DNA of 64,000 nucleotides from Rhodoblastus acidophilus. Its GTDB lineage: Bacteria > Pseudomonadota > Alphaproteobacteria > Rhizobiales > Beijerinckiaceae. Every line of letters begins with the position of its first letter. The stretch's first letter is position 1. Where the stretch lies: NCBI RefSeq assembly GCF_025961575.1, contig NZ_JAOQNX010000014.1, forward strand, positions 1-64,000, given 5' to 3'. The position numbers were made by a program, and so were the translations under genes. Shown here piece by piece: positions 1 through 9,659 of the stretch. A model generated the notes under the pieces. The model did not search any database. It was not told where the DNA came from and saw only the letters and a program-made list of their open reading frames with translations.

Positions 1-1
1 G

Positions 2-79
2 ATAGGCGCGCTCCTGTCAGCTTTCACGCCGCAAGAGTGCGCCAATTTCTTCGCCGCAGCAGGATATGATCCGGATTAA
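2..79 (+). pseudogene. 3' end of an IS630-type transposase
   Basis: The window opens inside a reading frame that ends IGALLSAFTPQECANFFAAAGY plus three more residues before a TAA at 77-79. The FTPxEC-N-(F/Y)F-xxAGY ending is typical of the DDE transposase of IS630-family elements (family knowledge). Only the last 25 codons are visible, so I cannot tell whether the upstream copy is intact. It marks the left edge of the polysaccharide region as a site of insertion-sequence activity. Confidence 0.65.
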
Positions 80-289
80 GTCGAATCCGCTCTAATGTCG
101 GATGGCTAGTGGCGCGATGGTTTCATCAAGCTTCGTTTGGGCCATAGCCGCTCGGCGCTGTCATCCTACCCGAATTCATTTTCGCCAAAGCGGGGCCCTG
201 GCGCTTCATTCAGCCGAGTTTCTTCGGTCCGCCTCTCATTGGTTTTGAACCGCGCCGGGCCGTTTTGTTCACATCAGGCGCGATAGCGG

Positions 290-631
290 TCTGATTGAAG
301 GAGGCGTCATAACGCGCCTCCCACTCGGCTGGCGGGATCTTGCCAATCGGCTCCAGCAGCCTTCGGTGATCGAACCAGTCGACCCGAACTCGACAGCCTC
401 AAAACTCCGCCACGGCCCACGCCGTTAAATCACCTCGGCCTTGTAAAGCCCGTTGAGCGTTTTGGCGATCGCATTGTCGTAGGAATCGCCAACTCTGCCG
501 ACTGACGGATCGATGCCGGCCGCCGCCAGCCGCCGCCAGCCGCTCAATGTCAGCCCATAACGGCTGCCGAGATTGACCAGCGCCGCAATGCCGCCGGTTT
601 CGTTGCCGAGATCGAAATGACCTCTGATCAC
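290..631 (-). pseudogene. Degenerate IS3-family transposase (integrase core) remnant
   Basis: Read on the minus strand, the first part gives GIDPSVGRVGDSYDNAIAKT followed by NGLYKAEVI, the DDE integrase core of IS3-family OrfB, in which E of the triad follows SYDNA. A TAA stop comes directly after EVI. The continuation WFDHRRLLEPIGKIPPAEWE is still recognisable but lies in another frame, so there is a nonsense codon and at least one frameshift. The N-terminal half and the inverted repeats are missing. It is a dead fragment, not a functional element. Confidence 0.8.
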
Positions 632-640
632 ACATGCATC

Positions 641-1492
641 TCAGCCATCTTCGGCGATATAGAGTTCGTGGGATGTCGGGAACCGATTCACTACGCCACT
701 GACCTTCCTGCCGATCACATTAGCCGTATCGCATCGAAGCTCGGGAGCGCCTATAATCTGAATAATCTTTCCGATATCTTCTTGTGAAAAACCATAGTCG
801 TTGACGGGATATGAACTGTCCGTCGCCATCAGCGTAATTTCGAATCCAGCGGCCGACATCATCTCCCCAAGCGTGAAAGGCGTATACTCGCGATTGTGGC
901 GCTCATACAATCGCTCGATACCGAAAGGTCGGCGGAAATGCTGAGCAATTCCAGCCGGCTGAAGTCGTCCAAGCTTGAGGAAGTTTTGAATTGAGGCTGA
1001 ATTTGGCGTGGAAATAAACAAATACCCTCCCGGCTTGAGAATTCGATTTGCGCCAGCAAACAAAGCCATCGGGTCCATTGCCAAATGCTCGACAACCTCA
1101 CAGGCTATAACGACATCATACGACTCTTCGGGAAGAGGCCAAATGTCTTTTTCAACATTAAAGCCGTATTCCTCTACGGTGTAACACTTGCCGTTGACGC
1201 CGATAGTCACATCCCGCCGACTCTCTGGGTTGGCGTATGTCGCCAACGTCAGGTTCTCTCCAAATTCTTGACAAAAAAAAGCAGACATTCCATAGGGACT
1301 TGCTGCGAGTTCAAGAACTTTCATTTTGTCGTTAAACGGTATATTCCCCAAGGCATTCAGGGTTATCGCATATCTTTGGCTGTGGACATCGTGGTAACGC
1401 ATTGCGTTTTCTTGGTCAGAAAATGGCAGCGTCACCGTTTTGAGAAATTCCTTAATGTCGGCGCCGGTATGCTTTTTTCGTGCAAGTTCCAT
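641..1492 (-). CDS. Class I SAM-dependent methyltransferase
   Basis: A 283-residue protein with the Rossmann methyltransferase motifs in order: motif I VLELAASPYG (about 59-68), an acidic CEVVEHL (131-137) and LKPGGYLFISTPN (152-164). This is the Methyltransf_23/11 pattern, acting on small molecules or glycans in the cytoplasm. I chose the ATG at 1492, preceded by AAGGA, over upstream starts in frame. Neighbours are an IS remnant and polysaccharide genes, so methylation of a surface sugar is the likely role (inference). Its base composition looks clearly more AT-rich than the rest of the window, which hints at horizontal transfer. Confidence 0.75.
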   Translation of the reverse strand: MELARKKHTGADIKEFLKTVTLPFSDQENAMRYHDVHSQRYAITLNALGNIPFNDKMKVLELAASPYGMSAFFCQEFGENLTLATYANPESRRDVTIGVNGKCYTVEEYGFNVEKDIWPLPEESYDVVIACEVVEHLAMDPMALFAGANRILKPGGYLFISTPNSASIQNFLKLGRLQPAGIAQHFRRPFGIERLYERHNREYTPFTLGEMMSAAGFEITLMATDSSYPVNDYGFSQEDIGKIIQIIGAPELRCDTANVIGRKVSGVVNRFPTSHELYIAEDG

Positions 1493-1749
1493 TCGTAATT
1501 CCTTTGAACTTTTGCACCGCAAAATCGCAACAAAAAGCGTAAACGTCGCCGTCCACGCCATTGTCACTGCAAACGAACGTTTCCATATCAGTGCGGAACC
1601 GTCAATATAGGGGAATTGTTGACGTCCTGCATTTGACAGCGTCCGCCCCTTGACTATCTGATAACTTATTTTCGGGGGAGTTCAAAGCCCGAACCGGCTT
1701 GCGACGGGCGACGTCGTGCAAAATGCGCGCAGCGCCCGGTGGCGTTGCT

Positions 1750-2295
1750 CTATTGGACGTCCGTGTCGAAATAAGGAAAGTACTTCGTCTTGTAGCGCAA
1801 GTCGCGCGATCTCTCGCCGATCTTCCGCGCGGGGTTGCCGCCCACGATCGTATAGGGCGCCACATCCTTGGTCACGATCGCGCCCGCCGCGACGACCGCC
1901 CCCTCCCCGATGGTGACCCCCGGCAGGATCACCACGCGCGCGCCGATCCACGCATGGTCCATGATCGCCACCGGCCGCTCCAGGCATATGAAATCTGGGT
2001 GCTGCGGATCATGCGTCAGTGTCTGAATGATGCTGTAGTGCGAAATATTGACATTGTTACCGATATACAGAGGCACGCGCCCATCCAGATAGGCAAATCT
2101 GTTGATCGCGGTGTTGTTTCCGATTTTGATCCGCGAGCCTGTGATGAAACAATGCGTGGCGATGCTGGTGTCCCTTCCGATCTGAAGACCGAGACGTCGC
2201 AGATACCAGTGCCTGACCGAATAGGGCGCGAACTTCAGCATGACGTTGTTGGCTATCAGCCATTTGAGCGCCAAAATGAACGACGACATGTTCAT
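1750..2295 (-). CDS. Hexapeptide-repeat acyltransferase (WcaF/colanic-acid type)
   Basis: 181 residues of left-handed beta-helix acetyltransferase. Residues 40-160 show hexapeptide-style repeats, for example WIGARVVILPGVTIGEGAVV (about 116-135), and the closing signature GGNPARKIG (152-160). His95 in THDPQHP fits the usual catalytic histidine position. Such enzymes O-acetylate sugars from acetyl-CoA during exopolysaccharide or LPS synthesis. The ATG lies five bases past the stop of the upstream glycosyltransferase gene, so the two are co-transcribed. The acceptor sugar cannot be deduced. Confidence 0.85.
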   Translation of the reverse strand: MNMSSFILALKWLIANNVMLKFAPYSVRHWYLRRLGLQIGRDTSIATHCFITGSRIKIGNNTAINRFAYLDGRVPLYIGNNVNISHYSIIQTLTHDPQHPDFICLERPVAIMDHAWIGARVVILPGVTIGEGAVVAAGAIVTKDVAPYTIVGGNPARKIGERSRDLRYKTKYFPYFDTDVQ

Positions 2296-2299
2296 CGGT

Positions 2300-4516
2300 T
2301 CACTTCCGAGTCCGTTCCGAGGCGACAGCCTCGAAAATCGGGAAATAGGAGTCGACCACCTGAGAGAAGTCGTATTTTTTCAATATCTTTTCGTGTCCTC
2401 GCTTTCCCGCCCGCTTCCAGTGTTCGGCATTCTTGAAAAAGGACATCATGCCCTGCGCCAGATGAGCGGCCGTGCGAAAACTGCGTCGATTGTAAGCAAT
2501 GTCGTCGAGTAATTCGGAATAGAGAGCTCCTGTTTCGCCGTATTCGTTCGGCAGCAGAATGCCGATGTCGCCGCCCTCGATGACATCTGCGGCGCCTCCG
2601 GTGTCGGTCATCAGAAGCGGCTTGCCGAAGAACATCGCCTCGTTCATCGCGATGCTCCACCCCTCGATCAGCGAAGGCAGCAGGAACGCGTCGCTGATCG
2701 CATGGAGCGGCGCCACTTCCGGGAAATGACCCGGCATCAGGATGTGGGACTCCAGTCCGTTTTCAACCAGATAAGCTTTGAGGGCATCGATATGCGGAGG
2801 AAAAATCGTGTTGCCAACGCAGAGGATCTTGATGCGCCTGGTCTTGGCGAGGACCAGCTTCATCGCCGCGGCCATCAGGTAGTGGTTCTTGTGGAGGTTG
2901 TACGAAGCCACGTTGAGGAAGACGTAGTCATCCGCGTTCAGTCCGAACTGCTCTCGCGTCAGCGGAGTTGCGGCGCGCGCGCGCGCGACGTGCTCGCCGA
3001 CGATCAGGCCGTTCGGAATTGTCACGATCTTCTCCGGGGCCACGTTCAGTCGCGCCACCGCGTAATCTTTCGCCCGCGACGAGACTGAAATATACTTATT
3101 GACCAGCGCGTCGTCATTCCCAAAGTTTTTGAGCGCATCGCCGCTTAGGAATGCGTAGACATTGTGAATGAAGGTGATATTCGGAACGCCAGCGTCAGCG
3201 AAAACGGGATACCCGACTCGCGAGAAATGCGAAATCGCCAGCTTCACGGCGTGTTTCCGCAAGATGTCCGCGTAAAACTCCAGCGGCTTCTGCTCGGGCA
3301 ACTGATAGACGGTAATGCCGTGACTGCGCGCGACTTCGCCCAGAGCGCCGACCCGGCCGCACGAGACGATGATGGACTCAAGCCCGCGCTTCTTCATCAG
3401 GATCGATGTGTCGAGGACGACTTTTTCGAGACCGCCGCGATCGAATGCCGATAATTCCACCACGATCGGGCCGCCCTTGAGCGGCGGCGTTTTCGGAGCG
3501 GCCGGACGGGCCGCCGCGGCTTCGGACGCGCGGTTCGAATGATAGCATCCCTCGGGCTCGGCGCCGTACAGCAAGACGGCCCTGTCCTCGGGACGCTCCA
3601 GATGGTCCATGAGCAGGACGTTGACTTGTGCGTCGCCGAGCGCCCAGCCGAAAAACTCTTCCCGCGTCGAAAAACAATTGCGTTTGGCCATCAGGAAGGG
3701 AAGCAGGTTGCCGAAGCCCTTGTCGGTGAGGGCGACGTCCAGCAAGCCAAGGATCCTTGGGTCGAGACTGTTGCGCCTCAGCAGGCAGTTGGCGAGCGCC
3801 TCAGCCAGCACGCAGGCGATTTCCACCCTGACCTTGAGAATATTTTCCTTGATCGTGTTGGTCTGGTGAATGCGGTAATTCACATGTTCGAACTCATGGT
3901 CGTACAAGACCACGCCGTTGCGCATGGAAGCGAAGCAGAAGTCCAGATCGTGACAATAGCGGAGCGGCTGGAATCCGCCGTTGCGCGCCCACAGCGACTT
4001 GTCGAACACCATGTTCGACGTCGTGACCGCAAAGTTTTCGTTGACGAGCGCGACATCGAGCTGCCCGGCCGCGCCGAGAAAGCGATGCGCGCGCTCGAGC
4101 CAGTCGACGGCTCCCCCTTCGACGATCGCGTCGCCGGCATGGTCGATGAGCGCGACGCGGCCGAAAATCATGTCGACGTCCGGATTGGCGTCGAACAGCT
4201 CGGCGCAGCGCTGCAGCTTGCCCGGTCGGAATTCGTCGTCCGAGTTCAGGACGGCGACGAAGCGGGAGGTCGCAAGATCGATACAACGGTTGATTGTCGT
4301 ATGCGCGCCCGCGTTCGGCTGCTGCAAGACGGTCGCGCAGGGGTGATCTTTAAGCAGCTTGCGCGCGACGACGGCGCCGTCATCGCGCGACCCGTCATCG
4401 ATGATGATGATTTCCCGGGCAGGCAATGTCTGCGCAAGCACGCTGTCCAACGCCGACCCGACATAGGCCTCGTGATTGTAGAGGGGAATGACGACAGTAA
4501 AATCGACGCTGGCCAT
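2300..4516 (-). CDS. Bifunctional GT2-GT4 glycosyltransferase
   Basis: 738 residues holding two glycosyltransferases. The N-terminal half is GT-A fold GT2: VVIPLYNHEAYVGSALDSVL near the start, IIDDGSRDDG, and the metal-binding NSDDEF. The C-terminal half is GT-B fold GT4: a (V/S)SS acceptor-side region, IPNGL, and the EX7E-like block EGWSIAMNEAMFFGKP. A Pro/Ala-rich linker of about 25 residues joins them. The start is placed at the ATG at 4516 because the GT2 domain begins immediately after it. It sits between the acetyltransferase and a second large glycosyltransferase in one minus-strand transcript, consistent with assembly of a surface glycan. Confidence 0.85.
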   Translation of the reverse strand: MASVDFTVVIPLYNHEAYVGSALDSVLAQTLPAREIIIIDDGSRDDGAVVARKLLKDHPCATVLQQPNAGAHTTINRCIDLATSRFVAVLNSDDEFRPGKLQRCAELFDANPDVDMIFGRVALIDHAGDAIVEGGAVDWLERAHRFLGAAGQLDVALVNENFAVTTSNMVFDKSLWARNGGFQPLRYCHDLDFCFASMRNGVVLYDHEFEHVNYRIHQTNTIKENILKVRVEIACVLAEALANCLLRRNSLDPRILGLLDVALTDKGFGNLLPFLMAKRNCFSTREEFFGWALGDAQVNVLLMDHLERPEDRAVLLYGAEPEGCYHSNRASEAAAARPAAPKTPPLKGGPIVVELSAFDRGGLEKVVLDTSILMKKRGLESIIVSCGRVGALGEVARSHGITVYQLPEQKPLEFYADILRKHAVKLAISHFSRVGYPVFADAGVPNITFIHNVYAFLSGDALKNFGNDDALVNKYISVSSRAKDYAVARLNVAPEKIVTIPNGLIVGEHVARARAATPLTREQFGLNADDYVFLNVASYNLHKNHYLMAAAMKLVLAKTRRIKILCVGNTIFPPHIDALKAYLVENGLESHILMPGHFPEVAPLHAISDAFLLPSLIEGWSIAMNEAMFFGKPLLMTDTGGAADVIEGGDIGILLPNEYGETGALYSELLDDIAYNRRSFRTAAHLAQGMMSFFKNAEHWKRAGKRGHEKILKKYDFSQVVDSYFPIFEAVASERTRK

Positions 4517-4576
4517 AGATTGCTCTTCAGGAATGAAATCTCCGGGAGGCGGCCGGCCGGCCGCCAAACGGCGAGG

Positions 4577-7500
4577 TCATGCGTGCGTTGGGGAGGCCGC
4601 CTTGCGGCCGTCGATTTGAGCCATCATGTCCTCGACAATGCGCCGCCCGGAGTCGAGCGAGTACGCATCGGCGATGAACGCGCGCCCCTTGTCGGAAAGA
4701 CCGCGCCAGAGAACGGGATCATCATACAATTCGACGATTCGATCGGCAAAGCTTTCGCTAAGATCCGATACCAGAACCTCGCGCCCGTCCGTCAGCCCCA
4801 TGCCTTCCGCCGCGATCGTCGAAACGACGCAGGGAACGCCGTGACCTAGGCTCGAAACCACCTTGCCCTTGGCGCCCGCGCCGTAGCGAAGCGGCGCGAC
4901 GGTGAGGCGGATTTGGCTGAGTTCCCGTTCGAGATCGGCGACATAGCCGACGAAATCGACACCGGGAATGTCGCGCGCCTTCATTTCGTCCGGCATGTTG
5001 GAGCCGATCACCCTGAAACGGACGCCAGGGCGGAGCGCGGTGACGCGCGGCCAGATCGTCTCGAGGAAATTGTTGACGGCGTCGACGTTGGGCAGGTGCG
5101 AGAACCCTCCCACGAAAGCCACGTCGCGGCGCTGCTCGAAGGGCGGGATTTCGCCCCCCGAGAAGTCCCGGATCAGCGGAATGACGACAACATGCGCGGT
5201 CGGGGCAATCTCGGCCAGCAGATCCTTCTCGACTTCCGAAACCACGACGACGGCATCCGCGCGCGCGGCGAGCGCCAGCTCCCTTTCGCGCGTGCCTCGC
5301 GCCCGCTCCAACAGACCGGGATCATCGTTGATCAGGGCTTGCCGCTCTTCGCGAATGAAATGGAGATCCACCGTATTGAAGACGAGCTGGGCGTTCGGGC
5401 ACAGCCGCCGCGCGGCATCCATCTGAGCGCCGCCAAAGTCCACGCGCGAGGCGAACACAAGCCTGATCCGCTCGTTGTAAAGGAACAAGTAATCCTCGAT
5501 GAAGTCGAACTCGTTCGATCGGATGCACTTGACGCCCAGCTTGTTCAAGTTCCGGACGTAGGTGTAGTTGCTCGGCGCCAGATTGGCGAACTCCACCACC
5601 GAGATGAAGTGGACCTCGTACCCGAGCGACTGGAAAATCCTGACGAAGCTGATCTGGTCGAGTGATCCGGAATCCTGGTCCGGCCGCGGGAACATGGCGT
5701 CGATCATCACCACGATCGGCCCGGCGGACGCTTCGAAGCGCGCTGCTGTCGTAGGTGTCGCGACCGTGTCGCGCGGAACCCTGCCTTCCCGTTCGCCACT
5801 TTCGATGTAATGGGCGAGCGGATCGACGCCATCTTCCGCAATATCCTTGTAAGCCTTGAGATAGAAGTGCGGATCGAACGCCTCGCTCGCGCGCCGCGCT
5901 TCGCGGTAGCCGGCCTCGACATAATGGATCAGCGGATTCATCCCCGCAGCCTTCACGTCCGGATTGGCGCGGAAGTAGTAGTTGGTGTTGAACATCGGGT
6001 GAGGATCGCGTCCCTCACGCCATCCCGCCATGATATAGTGAGCCAGCGGGTTGCGGCCGCAAGCGACAATCTCGGGATTGTTCTGAAGGTAATAAGCTGA
6101 ATCGAAAAGCGTGTTGGCGCTGCAGAAGATATTGTCCAGCCAATGCAGCAGCGGATTGCGTCCGCTGAGGCGGACGTCCGCGTAGCGTTCGCGATATTTG
6201 TTGGTGCTGAACAGGGGATGGGGATCGAAGCCCTTCTGCGCCCCCCATTGCAGGTAATGGAGCGCCGGGCAGGACGCCAAGTGCCGAGCTTCGGGATGAT
6301 GGTCCAGGTAATAGCGTGTGTCGAGGAGCGGATGAACGTTCTTCTCCTCATATCGGCCGATGCGAACGAAATGCGCCAGCGGCGACAGGCCCGATCCCGC
6401 CACATCCGGATACATGGCTATGTATTCGTTATTCCTCAGGAAAGGAAAATCGGCGAGGTGGTCGGTATGACCCATCAGATATTTCAGGATGCGGTCCTGC
6501 CGGCCATCGCGAGACACGCCCACCAGCGACGGATCGAACTCGTCAAGGAACTGCTCGATCACCTTGGAGTCCCGATAAAGCTTCCTCGCCCATCGGTTGT
6601 GAAGTCCGACGGCCCGGAGGATCTTCCCGCCCAGCGTCCGCGACTTGCGGATCTTCCGCTTCATCCGCTCGAACTGCTTCTCCTGCAAGCCGTGGGTCCG
6701 CGACAGGTCCGCCCTCAGCGCCGCCGCCTCCATAGAAGCCGCCAGCATCGTCGATTTGGCGGACCGGCCCTCTTCCTGAGACGAGCCGAGTTTACGCGTG
6801 AGGGCGCTCACCGCATCGTCGAGACGTTCGATCTCCTGCTGGAGCGCGTCTTCGGCAGACGCGGCCGCCTGCAAGGCCGTGCGCGTCTGTGAAAGCTCGC
6901 TCCTGGACGATGCGAGTTCCTGGGCGCGAACGCTCGCCTCGTCCTCAAACCTCGAGATCGCGGCCTTGTGGCTTTCAGCTTCCAGCCGCAACGCCTGTTC
7001 CGCCCCGGCGCAGGCCGCCAGGGCGGCCTGCGCCTCCGAGAGCGCGCCATCAAGCCGTCCCCTGCAGTCCTCGAGCGCGCGCTGCAGAGCGTCGAAGCGA
7101 TCGGGCGAAAAGTCGCGGGTGCGTTCCCTGATTTTCTCGAAGCCAGGACTCGCGGCGCGAACCTCCTGAAGCATCTGGTCGAGACGGGCCTGCTTTTGCT
7201 CGGTCCCGACTTTCTCGATTTCCCGCTTCAGAACCGCCATAAGCCCCTTTTCGCGCAGGAGAAGGGGAGAACGCAGCAGCATCGGCCACAGAGATGGGAT
7301 TTCGATCGCATCGCGAATGTCACGCGCGAAAATGTCGCGCGCATGACTGATGTCATCAGCAAAACAGCAAGGTATTTTGAGGAGAGCCGAAAAATCCTCC
7401 CATTTAAACGGCAGATCCAGATGGCCGTTCGACCAGTAGGCGAAAGGCTTTTCATAAGCAGCCGCGGTCACGGCGCCGTGCAGCGCCCCACAAAGAACGA

Positions 7501-8092
7501 AATCGGCCGAATAGACGGCGTCGATAAATTCGAGAATTGCCGCTTTTTCCTTTCGCAAATTCGGCCGCAGCACAAGATCGCACCCGGATTGCGAAAGAAA
7601 GAACTGGTCAGAGCGCTTGTCATTGTAGTGCGGAATACAAACAGTACGTCCGACAAAGCGAGCATTTTCTCGGGGCGTGTATAGAGCCGGCAACAGCAGC
7701 CCAGGTTCGCCCATCGGCGTGGCGGCGCCAAGATTCAGATCGGAGGCCGATCGCGGGCCACGCACGGCGCGAATGTCGGCCACCGACCTGGCTGCCTCGC
7801 TCAGGCTCCCCGGCTCCCTGACGCCGCAACCCCAGTAAACGATCTTGGTCGATTCGTTGGCGCGCCAGCGGCTGAAGCCATCGCGCTCAATTGGGCCATT
7901 TACAGAAACGAGGCCGTCGGCGATCGTGCTGCCCACAAGGCGTATATCAACATCACCAGCCGAGAAATCATAGAACAACTCGTCGAGCAAGACGAGCGTT
8001 AACGCATCGCCGAAGTTCCACTCGCTCAGATCAGAGCTCCAGAATTTGATGTCATTTGAATAACGTGGACCTTCAAACATCATCTTTTCCAT
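4577..8092 (-). CDS. Giant polysaccharide protein: pyruvyltransferase - coiled coil - repeats - GT4
   Basis: About 1171 residues with four visible parts. (1) Residues 1-290 resemble the polysaccharide pyruvyl transferase domain, with FGDALTLVLLDEL near the start and LHGAVTAAAYEKPF. (2) An Ala/Glu-rich coiled coil follows, about 330-480. (3) Six imperfect repeats of about 45-50 residues with the core (Y)YLxxNPDVxxxGxNPLxHY, encoded at about 5780-6440, like repeats in large glycan-synthesis proteins. (4) A C-terminal GT4 glycosyltransferase of about 370 residues has AFVGGFSHLPNVDAV and PLRYGAGAKGKVVSSLGHGV. The TTG 33 bases upstream is in frame; the ATG at 8092 is preferred. Probably a modular enzyme that pyruvylates and extends a capsule or LPS chain. 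Confidence 0.75.
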   Translation of the reverse strand: MEKMMFEGPRYSNDIKFWSSDLSEWNFGDALTLVLLDELFYDFSAGDVDIRLVGSTIADGLVSVNGPIERDGFSRWRANESTKIVYWGCGVREPGSLSEAARSVADIRAVRGPRSASDLNLGAATPMGEPGLLLPALYTPRENARFVGRTVCIPHYNDKRSDQFFLSQSGCDLVLRPNLRKEKAAILEFIDAVYSADFVLCGALHGAVTAAAYEKPFAYWSNGHLDLPFKWEDFSALLKIPCCFADDISHARDIFARDIRDAIEIPSLWPMLLRSPLLLREKGLMAVLKREIEKVGTEQKQARLDQMLQEVRAASPGFEKIRERTRDFSPDRFDALQRALEDCRGRLDGALSEAQAALAACAGAEQALRLEAESHKAAISRFEDEASVRAQELASSRSELSQTRTALQAAASAEDALQQEIERLDDAVSALTRKLGSSQEEGRSAKSTMLAASMEAAALRADLSRTHGLQEKQFERMKRKIRKSRTLGGKILRAVGLHNRWARKLYRDSKVIEQFLDEFDPSLVGVSRDGRQDRILKYLMGHTDHLADFPFLRNNEYIAMYPDVAGSGLSPLAHFVRIGRYEEKNVHPLLDTRYYLDHHPEARHLASCPALHYLQWGAQKGFDPHPLFSTNKYRERYADVRLSGRNPLLHWLDNIFCSANTLFDSAYYLQNNPEIVACGRNPLAHYIMAGWREGRDPHPMFNTNYYFRANPDVKAAGMNPLIHYVEAGYREARRASEAFDPHFYLKAYKDIAEDGVDPLAHYIESGEREGRVPRDTVATPTTAARFEASAGPIVVMIDAMFPRPDQDSGSLDQISFVRIFQSLGYEVHFISVVEFANLAPSNYTYVRNLNKLGVKCIRSNEFDFIEDYLFLYNERIRLVFASRVDFGGAQMDAARRLCPNAQLVFNTVDLHFIREERQALINDDPGLLERARGTRERELALAARADAVVVVSEVEKDLLAEIAPTAHVVVIPLIRDFSGGEIPPFEQRRDVAFVGGFSHLPNVDAVNNFLETIWPRVTALRPGVRFRVIGSNMPDEMKARDIPGVDFVGYVADLERELSQIRLTVAPLRYGAGAKGKVVSSLGHGVPCVVSTIAAEGMGLTDGREVLVSDLSESFADRIVELYDDPVLWRGLSDKGRAFIADAYSLDSGRRIVEDMMAQIDGRKAASPTHA

Positions 8093-8794
8093 CGCCCATG
8101 TTTTTCTCGACGGTCTTTTGGTCAAGGCGCCAACTTGAACGCAACGGCGCCACCGAATGAAATTATCAAACCAATCTACGGCGTGCTCGACCGAGTAAAT
8201 TCAAAACCTATTTCATCCGAGAATTTTGACATCAGCATATCCGTTTCGACGCTATTCTCAAGGGGACGCCGGGATGAAGCAGGAAGACAGGAACTTGAAC
8301 CGCCACACGTATAAGCATCCTTGATCGTGAACGCAATGCGTTCGCCTCGCCCCCGGGGCAATCGCTCGAATGCTGCGGGGAGCCCGGCTTAGGATTTGCT
8401 GCGATTCATAGAGGGCGTCGAATCATTTAGGCCTTTCATGTCCAAGACGCCGCGCGCCCGGCGCGAAGCCGGCGCAGCCGAAAAGCGCCAAAATTGAAAA
8501 AGTCGCAGCCTCTCAAGGGCGGCGATTCCGATGGCGTGGCAAACTCAAGCGGCATCGACAACACGATCATGCCCGGCTGAAAGGCCGGCTTTGGCATTGC
8601 GGATTCCGATTCAAAGTGTTCAAAATTGAAAATCTTGAATAAAGTCACAAATTCTGAGACCGCATCCCTGGCAATCGAACAGCGAGATGGTCGAAGCATC
8701 CCGCGTTCCAGGACTGGCCTTTCCGGCGTCGATGTCCTATCCAAAATGTTCTGAGAGACAGCAGCGTCAACCGAGCTCCGGAGGGCATGGAAAA
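8093..8794. other. Intergenic region without a supported gene
   Basis: This stretch of about 700 bases lies between divergent genes and should hold both promoters, but I see no clear -35/-10 pair. Two near copies of CAAAATTGAAAA occur at about 8489 and 8623, each inside a longer imperfect repeat that also carries ATTCCGAT. Short open frames here have no recognisable domain or codon signal. Confidence 0.5.
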
Positions 8795-9385
8795 ATGCAA
8801 ATGATTCCCTTCTACGAGCTTAGCTCGGAAGAGCGCCAAGCCCTCACCGAAACGGCCATTCGCGAAAAGCGGACGTTGCTGGAGCGCTGGAAAGCTCTGG
8901 ACAAGCCGGAGGCGCAACACTGGAGCGCTCGCGCGGCTCTGGCGGCGGAATTTCTCAAAGATCATGCCTGCGTAGCAGATTTCGGCTGCGGGACCATGGA
9001 TCTGGCTCATCATTTGCTGCCACAGCAGCGTTACATCCCCGTGGATGTCGTCGCGCGCGACAGCCGAACCCTGGTCTGCGACTTGAATACGCAACTCCCG
9101 CCAGACACGGGAGCGACCGCCGCCGCGCTTCTCGGCGTTCTGGAATATCTCCACGAGCCGCTCTTGGTCTTGAAACACTTGCAACGGCGCTACAAGCTGC
9201 TGGTGACGAGCTATTGCATAACGGACGCTCCAAACCCGCTCTCGAACCGGCGCGAGCATGCCTGGGTCAATGACTTCAGCGAGATTGAAATAAAGGACCT
9301 TTTCATTCAGGCGGGCTGGCATGTCGAGGATGAAAGATTGGTAGACGACATCCAGAAAATTTGGCGCTTGAAGGCGAGCATCTAG
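8795..9385 (+). CDS. Small methyltransferase-like protein
   Basis: 196 residues. The segment VADFGCGTMDLAHHLL resembles motif I (DxGCGxG) of class I methyltransferases, followed by a partner Asp in YIPVDVVARDS and a motif IV-like region ALLGVLEYLHEP. The methyltransferase core is short. The ATG at 8795 follows GGAGG with suitable spacing and is chosen over an earlier in-frame ATG lacking a ribosome binding site. It is a single gene facing away from the glycan cluster. The substrate is unknown; glycan or peptide methylation is possible. Confidence 0.6.
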   Translation: MQMIPFYELSSEERQALTETAIREKRTLLERWKALDKPEAQHWSARAALAAEFLKDHACVADFGCGTMDLAHHLLPQQRYIPVDVVARDSRTLVCDLNTQLPPDTGATAAALLGVLEYLHEPLLVLKHLQRRYKLLVTSYCITDAPNPLSNRREHAWVNDFSEIEIKDLFIQAGWHVEDERLVDDIQKIWRLKASI

Positions 9386-9659
9386 CACGACGGCAGCCCC
9401 GCGCCCGAGGACGCGAGCGACCGCCCTGCGCCTGTCTATGGCGAGACAAAAAGAAGACCGCTCAAACATTCGATGTCGACGATCCATAAAAAGTCGTCGT
9501 CGCCGAAGGGATCGCCGCCCGCCTTGCCCGACCTCACAGCCGTCTTGCGAGCGCCCGGGACCTCAGTTTCGCTGCGAAGTTCAGCTTTCGAGCAAGCTCA
9601 CGATCGACAACAGCGTGACGATCGCGGGCGAGCCGGCAATCTCGCCAAACCATTCCTCG

